This document shows, one piece after another, positions 36,754 to 46,699 of a DNA stretch of 64,000 bases; within the stretch, counting starts at the first letter, position 1, and every line of letters begins with the position of its first letter. Below the pieces are notes generated by a model. The model saw only the letters and a list, made by a program, of their open reading frames with translations, ran no database searches and had not been told where the DNA came from. The position numbers and the translations under genes are program-made. Origin of the DNA: Ophioderma brevispina (Eukaryota; Echinodermata; Ophiuroidea; Amphilepidida; Ophiodermatidae); the NCBI GenBank assembly GCA_023653785.1, contig JAMKCH010079300.1:124001-188000 (forward strand). Reading direction: 5' to 3'.

Positions 36754-38173
36754 TATGAATGGGTCGATGTATCAGTGTCTTTTTCGTCCACAAAAAATGC
36801 AAAAAATTTGCCATATTGTTGTCTCTGTTAACTTTTCGAAGCACTAAAGTCAGTTACGACTTCATAGCACTAACAAGACGAATTATGCCTGTGTACATAA
36901 GTGCCACTGTTTTGTTATACATTGCTATTTATTTCAAAAAGATTTTGCTAATTACATTAAGAAGCCTAAGCTTCCGATGTAAGCATCACATTTGAGGATC
37001 ATGTTTATACATGAAAGGTTTTTTTCTAGCTATTTAGTAATCAATCCAGTATACCATCCTTGACCTCTTTTAAGTATTTTTTTGTTTAAAGAATTGTTAA
37101 CTTTAATGAAAAATTTTCATCGTTCTGTAAAAGACGTACATACCCAACGCGCGGTTTTTTCGCCGAAGGCGTTCTAAGAAGGAATTGGCACCTAATTCGC
37201 GCCTACTTGTCACCTCAGTGGCGTGTTATACCGCCTTCAATGCAATGAATGCAAGTTAATCCCGCCTAATTGGGCGCTATATTACACCGATACAATTTGG
37301 CTCCGCCCCTTGTTGCAGATTTTTTGCTTGGACTGATGACCTTTAACCTTTATTCATTAGACATGTTAGAAGACTATTCCATTAGCTGCATGGGTAAGGT
37401 AAGAACGGAAACTGATATCCTGATGTGCAGAATAATATGCGTCGTAAGTTACTGAAATTATGATAGAAACCTAATTTTTTTTTTTTTTTTTTTTTATGAA
37501 TGGGTCGATGTATCAGTGTCTTTTTCGTCCACAGAAAATGCAAACAATTTGCCATATTGTTGTCTCTGTTAACTTTTCGAAGCACTAAAGTCAGTTACGA
37601 CTTCATAGCACTAACAAGACGAGTTATGCCTGTGTACATAAGTGCCACTGTTTTGTTATACATTGCTATTTATTTCAAAAAGATTTTGCTAATTACATTA
37701 AGAAGCTAAGAAGCCCAAGCTTCCGATGTAAGCAGCACATTTGAGGATCATGTTTATACATGAAAGGTTTTTTTCTAGCTATTTAGTAATCAATCCAGTA
37801 TACCATCCTTGACCTCTTTTAAGTATTTATTTGTTTAAAGAATTGTTAACTTTAATGAAAAATTTTCATCGTTCTGTAAAAGACGTACATACCCAACGCG
37901 CGGTTTTTTTTTCGCCGAAGGCGTTCTAAGAAGGAATTGGCACCTAATTCGCGCCTACTTGTCAACTCAGTGGCGTGTTATACCGCCTTCAATGCAATGA
38001 ATGCAAGTTAATCCCGCCTAATTGGGCGCTATATTACACCGATACAATTTGGCTCCGCCCCTTGTTGCAGATTTTTTGCTTGGACTGATGACGTTTAACC
38101 TTAATACATTTATTCATTAGACATGTTAGAATAATATGCGTCGTAAGTTACTGAAATTATGATAGAAACCTAA
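36754..38173. repeat. Large tandem duplication of intron sequence
   Basis: Copy 1 is 36754-37473 and copy 2 is 37495-38173, separated by a T-run. Shared blocks start TATGAATGGGTCGATGTATC and end GAAATTATGATAGAAACCTA. The copies are very similar, but copy 2 lacks about 60 bp between GTTAGA and ATAATATG, which in copy 1 contains nearly all of the candidate microexon. Confidence 0.95.
37361..37393 (+). CDS. TRPM: Candidate 33-nt cassette microexon in the TRPM outer pore
   Basis: A TTTATTCATTAG acceptor and a G|GTAAGG donor bracket 33 nt that start with AC and end with a lone G. That is exactly the phase needed between the filter exon and the S6 exon. Inclusion would insert DMLEDYSISCM before the next Asp, lengthening the loop between filter and S6 by 11 residues with one extra Cys. 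TRPM outer pore loops vary in length and carry a Cys pair, so both forms fit. A second donor (GTAAGA) five nt downstream would break the frame. No conservation evidence is available here; this is a phase- and splice-site-based prediction. Confidence 0.42.
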
Positions 38174-38782
38174 AATATAGTGATGATCATACACCGCAAG
38201 AGATAATTTAAGAGATACGAGAGGTTGTGGTTTCTCAGAATGCTATAGAACATACAACTCCCAAGCTGTAACAGTAAAGCTAAGCTCATTATAAATCCAA
38301 CTGCCCGTCCAACTGCCCTTGCGTGTCACATAATTAATTTACAGGTAAGTAACTGGTACAAAATCGCATAACAGACGTTGGAACAGCCGCGACCAATATG
38401 CAAACAGACGGGCTAAACATGCAGACGGGCAAAACAGACGGACCAAATGGACGGACGTAATGGACGGGCAGAAAGTCTAGCAGACGTATGAAACAGACGC
38501 ACAAAAATGTCAAACAGATGGACTAAACAGACGGGCGATGTTAGTCTTAAATAACAGTCGTTTTGTTTAATTACTTGATAATTCAGTATGCCACATGCGG
38601 CATTCGGGTTCTTATTTTTTACCACATTTTTGCTTTTACATAGTTATTCCTTACATGCAAACCCGTGGGCCTCATTGGAAATAAACCTGTGACGTGGATT
38701 TATTATTTGTTTTTAATCAACTTTTGCTTTTGTTCTACCTTAGATAAATAAACCTAACAGGTAACAGGTTTATTCATCTCAG

Positions 38783-39058
38783 GTTCTACTGTTATATTTA
38801 TTGGCTGCAATCATAGTAATACCGATAAGAGAGGTGCTTTTTATAGCACATAAACCAGCAAGTCTCTATGCCCTTTACAAATACAAAACTATACATAGTG
38901 ATGTACAACCATCCTGTCAATTGTCATTGCCTCAGAGTTTAAAAGAACCACAAAAACTATGGTCCATATCACTATCTCCATGCAGTGACGTCAGCCCAGA
39001 TTATGATGATAGCAGTGTTAAAGCACAAGTGTTGACTCCGTATGACACGGCGTAAGTC
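38783..39058 (+). CDS. Unassigned coding-like frame with one hydrophobic segment
   Basis: After a plausible acceptor (TTTATTCATCTCAG) the frame reads VLLLYLLAAIIVIPIREVLF, then AHKPASLYALYKYKTIHSD. It ends about 60 residues later in VLTPYDTA and a stop. A 16-residue hydrophobic stretch followed by a basic flank and a polar Ser/Pro-rich tail resembles the last exon of a single-pass or multi-pass membrane protein. It lies between the TRPM filter and S6 exons but aligns to neither and would end translation there. It could be an alternative TRPM 3' end, an exon of an unrelated nested gene, or chance. Family not recognised. Confidence 0.3.
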
Positions 39059-39317
39059 GTGTCCGATCAAAGACAGCATTTCTATACACTCGCAAAATAT
39101 CTGCAACTGATAGCTGACATCACTGCGCAGAGATAGCGACATGGACCATAGGTAAATAATTGTAATAAATAACGTTTTCAGGTGAATTCTGAGGCGTTGT
39201 CTTTTTTAAAGACATTTCTTGTTAGTAATTACAGCTCGTGTGCCGATATTTACCAGGTCAATAATCTTGACACGGGCGCCCTGATACATACGCTATGTCA
39301 ACAATCTCAGAGTTCTG

Positions 39318-39720
39318 CTGCGCCGAAATACCGGGCTATGCCGAAACGCCCGGTCTTTCGGCAGATGACCTTGCCGTACGGCAGGGGTATCTGCCGAAAC
39401 GCCCGGCGTTTCGGCAATTATTCATGCCGAAAATGTGGGATACGTCATAACCCTGCCGAACGGCAGGGTTACTTGCCGAAACAATGGGTTATCCCAGTAG
39501 TTCGGCACAGAGGGATCCTTATTACAGCGTGCGGTTGTTGGATGTAACTAAGTTCTTATGTCTATTGGCTGTACGGACACAGGATGACACGAAATAGGTG
39601 TTCAGTTGACTCAGCTCGTACGGCAGGCTAAGATTAGCTTTAAATTAATAATTTTAGGGCCCGTTCATTATTTACAAGGGAGGGGTCGCAGGAATTGAAA
39701 GCTGTGTGTGGAAATTGGCA
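39318..39720. repeat. Intron module P, copy 1 (GCCGAAA palindromes)
   Basis: Rich in CGAAACGCCCGGCGTTTCGG-type palindromes and CCTGCCGAACGGCAGGG hairpins, followed by GGCTGTACGGACACAGGATG and GTTCATTATTTACAAGGGAG. It recurs at 40740-41090 and 44575-44940. Confidence 0.8.
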
Positions 39721-39759
39721 TTTTTTTTTTAATTTTTAAAGTTACATAGGCCCTATTGC

Positions 39760-40470
39760 ATAGAACCCACACACCCATCCCACACACACAATTAGGTAGG
39801 CATTATGTTTAGGACTAAACTGTGATATGCAGATAGGTGCTTGGTTTACTGAATAATAAATTTAACATGACCCCCCTCCATCAGAAAAAAATAAAATCAT
39901 ATAACCCCTTATTTTTCAAGTAGAAAACCGGGGTAGAAAATGCCAATATTTCTACTCACGCACCGGACCCTAATAACCAAACCCTAATCTAATTCTTAAC
40001 CCTAATCTTAACTCCAGGTCCTATAGGCCCTATAACCCCAACTCTAAACCTAACCCGTGTTGCAACCAGCCTAATCAATAAAGGGGACCTTTGCAATGGG
40101 AGCCATATGTATATACATTGTTTCCGAATTCGGCTACCTTGCTAACGAACGTGGGAATTCTTCTTCATGGGTCTATGTGGGTTCTTTTGGCGTTACTAGA
40201 TCGTATCTACGTCTACTATTACATACTCCAGTTTGTTCCTAAATGCCAAAAGTCTGATTTTTAATGAGTTTCATTGTAGAATTGTCCATAAAATCACGAA
40301 AAATGGGTAAACATGTGCTCTACACATCAACAGCACGTTATTTTCCACTTCCCTTCTACTCTGCCGAATGCCCGGGTACTTCGGCAGTTCTGAGAGGAGG
40401 GAACTTCGGCAGTCGGGTATTTCGGCACCGGGTGTTTCGGCACAACAGTTCACAAATAATTAACATGTCC
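39760..40470. repeat. Intron module Q, copy 1
   Basis: Contains a degenerate CCCTAA tract (39969-40065), TTGTTTCCGAATTCGGCTAC, a GTCTACTATTACATAC block, ACACATCAACAGCACGTTAT, then GCCGAA palindromes before the S6 exon. Copies at 41095-42240, 43745-44310 and 49370-50935. Confidence 0.8.
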
Positions 40471-40562
40471 TAGTAACACAAGTAAAACATAATGCTGTAG
40501 GTTTTGTGTGCGTTGGTTTATCTGATCAAAAAATCATTATTCATTGAATTTATTAATTCTAG

Positions 40563-40713
40563 ATTCAGAATGTATGGAATATTCTGTGAAATCCGGGAAC
40601 AGTACACATCCCATGACAGAGTGTCGGCAGAATGTCTGGTTGGTACCATTAGTTATCATATACCTCGTCCTGAGCAACGTCCTAACTTTGAATCTTCTTA
40701 TTGCAATGTTCAA
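40563..40713 (+). CDS. TRPM: TRPM exon, outer pore loop and S6
   Basis: The acceptor is TTTATTAATTCTAG and the donor AA|GTAAGTG. After the split Asp codon the exon reads SECMEYSVKSGNSTHPMTEC, RQNVW, then LVPLVIIYLVLSNVLTLN and LLIAMF plus AA. The two Cys (SEC and TEC), 17 residues apart, correspond to the outer-pore Cys pair of many TRPM channels, and NST is a potential N-glycosylation site. S6 matches the TRPM pattern L..Y....N....NLLIAMFN. The trailing AA joins C of the next exon to give Asn. A degenerate copy lies 3.8 kb downstream. Confidence 0.95.
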
Positions 40714-40739
40714 GTAAGTGAAGAGGAAATTTTCTGTGT

Positions 40740-41090
40740 TGCTGCGCCGAAATACTCGCGGATATGCGAAACGGCCGGGGGTTCGGCAATTATTCATGCC
40801 GAAAAAGCAGGCTACGTCATACCCTGCCGAAAGGCAGGGACTTGCCGCAAAAACAACTGGGTTATCCCAGTTAGTCGGCACGGAGTGGATCCCAGTATTA
40901 CAGCGTTGCCGGTTGTTGATGTACTAAGTTCTTGGTCAATTGGCTGTACGGACATCGGATGACACGAAATAAGTGTCAGTTGACTCAGCTCGTACGGCAG
41001 CTAAGATAGCTTTCAACTAATAAATTGAGGGCTCGGCATCTTACAAGGAGGGGGCGGAGAGAGATGAAAGATGTGTTTGGGGAAAATTGC
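40740..41090. repeat. Intron module P, copy 2
   Basis: Begins right after the S6 exon donor: GCTGCGCCGAAATAC, CCCTGCCGAAAGGCAGGG, GGCTGTACGGACATCGGATG. Same order as 39318-39720. Confidence 0.8.
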
Positions 41091-41094
41091 ATAT

Positions 41095-42240
41095 TGCATA
41101 GAACCCACACACACAATTATACGCGATCATCTGATATTGACCCCGTACCATTTTGCGGAGGTGAAAAATTCAATGGAGGCGCGGGACTTTGTTAAACATG
41201 TTATGCGTTGAGGCTGTTAAGTCTGAAATACCACTATAGTGCGTTTCCATACATTTACATGAATGAAATTGTATGCAGTGGCAGGTGAGTGAGTTAAAAT
41301 GACTGGAGGTCCTCCAAGAGAAATCAGGTGTGGCACGGCATTTGAATTCTTTCATTTCCCGGTATATATACATTGTTTCCGAATTCGGTACCTTGCTAAC
41401 GAACGCGGGATTCTTCTTCATGTGGTCATGTGGTTATTTTGACGTTACAAGCTCGTATTTGCGTCTACTATTACATACATGCTTGTTCCTAAAAGCCAAA
41501 AGCTGATTTCAATGAGTCTTCATTGTAAAATTGTCAGAAAATCACGGAAAAATCCGTAAACAGTGCTCTACACATCAACAGGACGTTATTTTCCACTTCC
41601 CTTCTCCCTGTGCGAAATGCCCCGGTAATTTTGCGGGGGCCAGTGCTGAGAGGAGGGAACTTCGGCACCCGGGTATTTCGGCACGGGTGTTCGGCACAAA
41701 CAGTGTCCTACCCCGAACTGGCGTGAACACAGCTTGTTCGTATTCATTCGCGACGCGCGTGTTCTACTCTTCTATCCATGTGCTGCACATAATGCTAACT
41801 ACGAAACATTACTATTGATATAGCTCACGCTATTTTGGAATCATATTGAAAATTGCCAAAAAACATAGTAGCTGATTTGCCGACGGTAAAACTTTTGAAA
41901 AACCACCTGCCGGACGATATGCTTGGATGTATAAGGATCATTTTGTAACTAGGGTCGCATGAGAAACCTCAAACGAAAAGTGAATTGTCATGCTGTGAAG
42001 TTATTAGTAAGGGGCTGGCGTAACATTTACCCGTATCGTCCGCCAGGAGTCCTCGATTCAACACAGTTTGTGGTGCGCCAAGAGATGCGGGACTTAAACA
42101 ACAACCAACAAAAACCCACCCACCCAACCACTCCGGGTAACCAACCAACTGAAGCCTTTATTTATCTCTATGGAGTGGAGTGATTTACTTTTGTGGATCA
42201 CGAAATGCCCCAATGCATACCCTGAATAAAGCGCATATTA
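41095..42240. repeat. Intron module Q, copy 2 (long form)
   Basis: Shares CATAGAACCCACAC, CTATAGTGCGTTTCCATACA, TTGTTTCCGAATTCGG, the AACAGGACGTTATTTTCC block, CACAGTTTGTGGTGCGCC and the ending GGATCACGAAATGCCCCA with 49370-50935. It has no CCCTAA tract. Confidence 0.75.
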
Positions 42241-42384
42241 CCATATAGTGTTGGCCCCGAGGTGATATTTGGCATACGGGTACCTATAAAGTGGCAAAAC
42301 GAGAGTACTACCACCTTGTTAAGACACTTCAACTTAAATAATTTCTGCATGATGACTTTCCAAAGTAGTAGCTTAAGCCTGCTA

Positions 42385-42765
42385 ATTGCATAAACAAAAT
42401 GGCCGCCATTCAAGTTGCTCCATAACTGGTTTTCAGCCATACCGTGTCTTGTAGAAGGATAATTTTTGGTTAAAAAAATTAACATGAGACTGTTTTTTAT
42501 AATGGACAACCCACCAGAAGTCAAATATATACCTTCTTAATTAAACCTAATTTGCATAAATCCAAAATGGCCGCCATTTTCGTAAATTTTAAGAATAGAA
42601 TTTGACTTCAACATTCAAGTATCATATGGATGAACTTTACACGACTCTAAATTTTATAATTACACTATTGTCTCAATTACTATAAACCATGTCTGTAGGC
42701 AAGACTACTTCCAAGGTGACAGCTTAAGCAAGTAAATTTGAATAACAAAATGGCCGCCATTGAAA
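42385..42765. repeat. Repeats containing AAAATGGCCGCCATT
   Basis: Three occurrences (near 42395, 42562 and 42748) each follow an AATTGCATAA/TTTGCATAAAT-like lead and two are followed by GCTCCATAACTGG/GCGCCATAACTAG. The core contains ATGGCGGC on the minus strand, the YY1 recognition core. Probably units of a dispersed repeat. Confidence 0.6.
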
Positions 42766-43429
42766 TTGCGCCATAACTAGTTTCGGGTATATCCCAGACC
42801 TTTGTTGAGAAATATTTTAAGACCAAAACGCTTAAAATGAGGTGGTTTGATTAAAAACAATCAAAATGAATTCATGGCACTATTTTAATGAAACCTGTAT
42901 TTGCATATATCCTAAATAACAGCCATTGTTACCCAACATTTTTGCATCACTTGGTTGCTTTTTTAAATGATGGCCAGTTTTCAATCATGGCAGTCTTAAG
43001 TGTTTACTATGGCATGTGAAATTCATATTCCTATTCCCTAACGACCTTTAAAACCACCCGGACAAAAAAATCATAGAGCCGGGACCCTTTCCTTGGTTTT
43101 ATGGGATTGCTCCGATATCTGACCATGAACAAAGAATACTACCACCTCACTTTATATAGTTAATTAAACCACTTATTTTTGATACAGAATATCTAATGAT
43201 CCATTCTTGCACAATTATAGTGTGTTTCAGTCGTTATTTCAATATTTTATGCACCTTTGTCCATGATTTACCATTTTTGCCAGTCATTAGCCAATCGCAT
43301 CAATCTTTTATCTAGAACATACATAACATACCGCATTATACTAACAATTGCCCTCACAAAGTTTCTCATTACAAGTATATGCCACTCTAGGCCTCTTGGA
43401 AGACTACGCTCCATATAGCTGTTTTGTAA

Positions 43430-43745
43430 CTTGGCAACAGGATGGTCCTTTTGTTCAGCTTGGAGCAAAAAGAGCTGATGAAGTAGGTTCAAGAATGGAC
43501 GTAAACCACAAGGGGTGGTGCTCTCACCTCTCCTGTTCAACATCTATAAAAAAGACCCACCTAGGATTGCAGGAACCTGTCCCGTTTTATCTAAGCAGAT
43601 GATCTTGAAAGCGTACAAGATGCAGACTTCACAAGAGAGACTCTCCAACGCTTTGGTTCCATCTACGCAACCGTGGATCCAAACGTCAGCTTAAAGTGGA
43701 CACTGTCCCTGAAACACCCCTGGGCACTGCGATAACCCTCTCTAC
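43430..43745 (+). mobile_element. LINE fragment, reverse transcriptase region
   Basis: Plus-strand fragments read PFVQLGAKRADEVG, then PQGVVLSPLLFNIYKKDPP, a degraded ADD, and RFGSIYATVDPNVSLKW. They match the same LINE family as the minus-strand copy at 34195-34650 (shared FVQLGAK and SIYATV.PNVSL). No intact frame remains. It sits between two intron-module copies inside the TRPM S6/TRP-helix intron. Confidence 0.7.
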
Positions 43746-44310
43746 CTGGAAAACCGGGGTAGAAAATGCAATTTCTACTCACGCACCGGACCTAATAACC
43801 AAAACCCTAATAAATTTTAACCTTAATCTAAATCCAGGGCCTTAGGCCCTATAACCCCAATCCTAAACCAACACCGTGTTTGCAACCAGCTAATCAATAA
43901 AGGGGACCTTTGCCAATGGGAGGCATATGTATATACATGTTCCGAATTCGGCTTACCTTGCTAAACGAACGTGGGAATTCTCTTCATGGGGTCTATGTAG
44001 GTGCTTTTGGCGTTACAGATCGTATCTTTGTCTCCTTAGACATACAGTATGGTTACTAAATGCCAAAAGTCTGATTTACTGCGTTTCATGTTGTAGATTG
44101 TCCAGAAATCACGAAAAAGGGTGTGTAACGAAAAAATGGGTAAACATGTGCTCTACACATCAACAGCACGTTATTATTTTCCACTTCCATTTCCTCTGCC
44201 GAATGACCGGGACGTCGGCAGTTTCTGAGGGAGGGGAACTTCGGAAGTCGGGTATTTCGGAACCGGGTGTTTCGGCAAAACAGTTCACAAATAATTAACT
44301 GTCTAGTATT
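43745..44310. repeat. Intron module Q, copy 3
   Basis: Same order as copy 1: CCGGGGTAGAAAATG, degenerate CCCTAA tract, CATATGTATATACATG, GCCGAATGACCGGGA. It leads into the degenerate S6 exon at 44395. Confidence 0.8.
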
Positions 44311-44394
44311 ACACAAGGTAAAAATAACTGTAGGTTTTGTTTGTTGCGTTGGTTTATGATCAAAAATCATTAGTATTGAATTTATTAATTCTAG

Positions 44395-44552
44395 AAGATC
44401 AGAATGTAGGAATATTCGTGAATACGGGAACAGTGGACAAACAGTACACATCCCATGACAGTTGTCGGCGAAGGCTGGTTTGGTTACCATTTTGTAGCCT
44501 TATACCTCTTCCTGAGCAACGTCCTACTTGATAGTCTTATTGCAATGTTCAA
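44395..44552 (+). pseudogene. TRPM: Degenerate duplicate of the TRPM S6 exon
   Basis: The segment resembles the S6 exon base for base over most of its length. It keeps TTTATTAATTCTAG before it and GTAAGTG after it. The S6 part in its own frame reads YLFLSNVLLDSLIAMF. It is 158 nt (the original is 151), so the phase is wrong. Spliced from the filter exon it runs in another frame to TGA at 44529-44531, 21 nt before the donor. It sits in a duplicated copy of the same intron modules that flank the true exon. It may be a dead copy, a poison exon, or an alternative S6 exon damaged by assembly indels. Confidence 0.75.
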
Positions 44553-44574
44553 GTAAGTGAAGAGGAAATTTAGG

Positions 44575-44940
44575 GTTGCTGCGCCGAAAATACGGCATGA
44601 CGAAAAGCCTGGTGTTTCGGCAATTATTCATGCCGAAAAAAGCAGGCTACGCATTACCCTGCCGACGGCAGGGTTACTTGCGAAACAATGGGTTATCCAG
44701 TAGTCGGCACGGAGGGATCCTTATTACAGAGTGCGGCTGTTGGATGGACTAAGTTTTTTTTTTTCTTTTTTGTTCCATTGGCCTGTACGGACACAGGATG
44801 ACACGAATAAGTGTTCAGTTGATCAGCGTCTACGACAGGCTAAGATAGCTTCTTAACTAATTAATTTAGGGCTCGTTCATTATTTACAAGGGAGGGGCCC
44901 GGAGAAATTGAAAGAGTGGTTGGAAAATGGCATATTGCAT
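44575..44940. repeat. Intron module P, copy 3
   Basis: Follows the degenerate S6 exon in the same way copy 2 follows the true exon, showing that exon and flanks were duplicated together. Confidence 0.8.
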
Positions 44941-44944
44941 ATCA

Positions 44945-46330
44945 ATTTCAATCAATTCAATCAATTCAATCAATTTATACAAATTTCCATAATACATAAT
45001 ACAAATACATTACGGATCAAACAACAATGACAAATGGAGGGAGATGGCCCAAAAGGCCAATAAGGCCAGAGGCGGCCCTCCACTAAAAACTTAAGTTACA
45101 ACAACTTACAAAAGACATAAATAAGGGTGTGAAAAATAACCAATAAGACATATGCCCAAGATAAACAAATTTACTCAAGATTATATTTATAAACCCATGC
45201 GCCACGTCCTTTTGTATCTGATTTCCATAAAAACTGTTTAGCACTGATTTGAAATTTTTTCGACTTCATAGATTTCATTAATGAATTCCAATAGAATTGG
45301 TCCGGATGTTCCATACATGCCTTGATCTGCAAACAAACCTTGTCGTCTGACGATACCCCAATTATAAACTCCACCCCCTCTGAATTTCTCGTATTATAAG
45401 GAGAAGGCATTACGCCGAATCATTAAAATACCCATCAAAGAAGATGTTTTAGTGATTTGTAATGGACATGCATAAATAAACCCAATTCCAGGTTGTAAGT
45501 GTCCAAAATATTAGAATGTATGATCAGAAAATACTGGTGCGGTATGGCTTCTTAAATGGGCAGTTGATATTGTTCTAAGAGCCCATTTTGGAGTTGAAGA
45601 GGTTATTTAAGTTACATTTTGAAGTTACCCCCATGTTATAGCATAATTTAAATAAGGTAAAAAGCGTACAATAAAGGAAGGTAAAATACGCCCGGTAAAA
45701 AGGTTTAAGCTTGTTATGATACCAAATGTTCGTGAACTGTTTGAGATACCATCAAGATGTTGGTCAGTCTGGTTCATCAATTAACCCTAAAAATTAGTTG
45801 AAGATATCTTTGTAAAAGACACATCGTAAGAATGATGTTAGTGGTTGTGCGTGAAAAAAATATCACTGAAGATTTGTCCAGCACACAATATTGCTGTCAT
45901 GAGCGGCGTTCCTAACACCATTATAATTGTTTTTGAAGCATTAACAGACAATTATTAGCTCTAACCAGTCGACTGACTGCAACCAATTCGTATAATTAAG
46001 TTGATTTTTAGACTCAATATCTCTGTGTAAACCGTGATAGTGTATCATCTGCAAATAATATAAAATCTATTACTTTGAACAATGAATAATAGCATTAAAA
46101 CATATAGCACTGAAACTAATCAAGGGCCAAGTCTGGATCCTTGAGAACACCACAAACGTATTATTTTGAATGGGAATGTTTGGAATTATATCGAACAAAC
46201 TGCTTTCATTGCTAAATACTGCAAACAATGTTAATACAACAGATCCCAAACCAGAATGGTTTATTTATTGAGTAAATATCGTGGTCAATAGGTCAAATGC
46301 TTTTTGGACGGTCTCTAGGAAAAAAATCCC
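44945..46330 (-). mobile_element. Decayed LINE (CR1/Jockey-like) with RT motifs and microsatellite tail
   Basis: On the minus strand, RT motifs appear in order: KAFD and DHDIYS near 46262-46320, CGV..GS.LGP (degraded) at 46122-46155, and FILFADDTLS at 46031-46070. An 80-codon frame at 45410-45171 starts SPYNTRNSEGVEF and ends VYKYNLE. The 3' end is a TTGATTGAA-type tail at about 44945-44975. This is the layout of a CR1/L2/Jockey-type LINE. Indels break the RT, so it is inactive. It lies in the S6/TRP-helix intron. Confidence 0.75.
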
Positions 46331-46699
46331 AATGTGTCTGTTTCTTTGTTTCTACAGCCTTAACTTAAGAATCAACTAATGATTATGGCATATAAGTTGA
46401 ATGGTTTTTTTTTTTTGAATCCAATTGTTTTTCATTACGATAACATAGGTATTAATAAACTCATGCATACTATTGAAAAACCAAATCGTTTCTAAATGCT
46501 AGAAAAATGGCGCGTAGGAGTGAAACCTGGTCGGTAATTGAAATAGTTTCAGTATCTCTATTTAATATAGGCACGACCTGCGCGACTTTTAGGTCTTTTC
46601 AGGGAACTATACATGTGGATAATGAAAGGTGGCAATATTGCAGGTAAGTGGTTGTAACAATTTCAATAAAGCAATTTGTTGATAGAAAATTACCCAACC

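Noticed and set aside
40504..40962. 152-codon open frame on the plus strand
   Set aside because: It overlaps the TRPM S6 exon in the wrong frame and runs on into the GCCGAAA repeat. The correct S6 frame is shorter and strongly conserved.
44086..44490. 134-codon minus-strand open frame
   Set aside because: Antisense shadow across intron module Q and the degenerate S6 exon; the equivalent frame is not kept in the other module copies.
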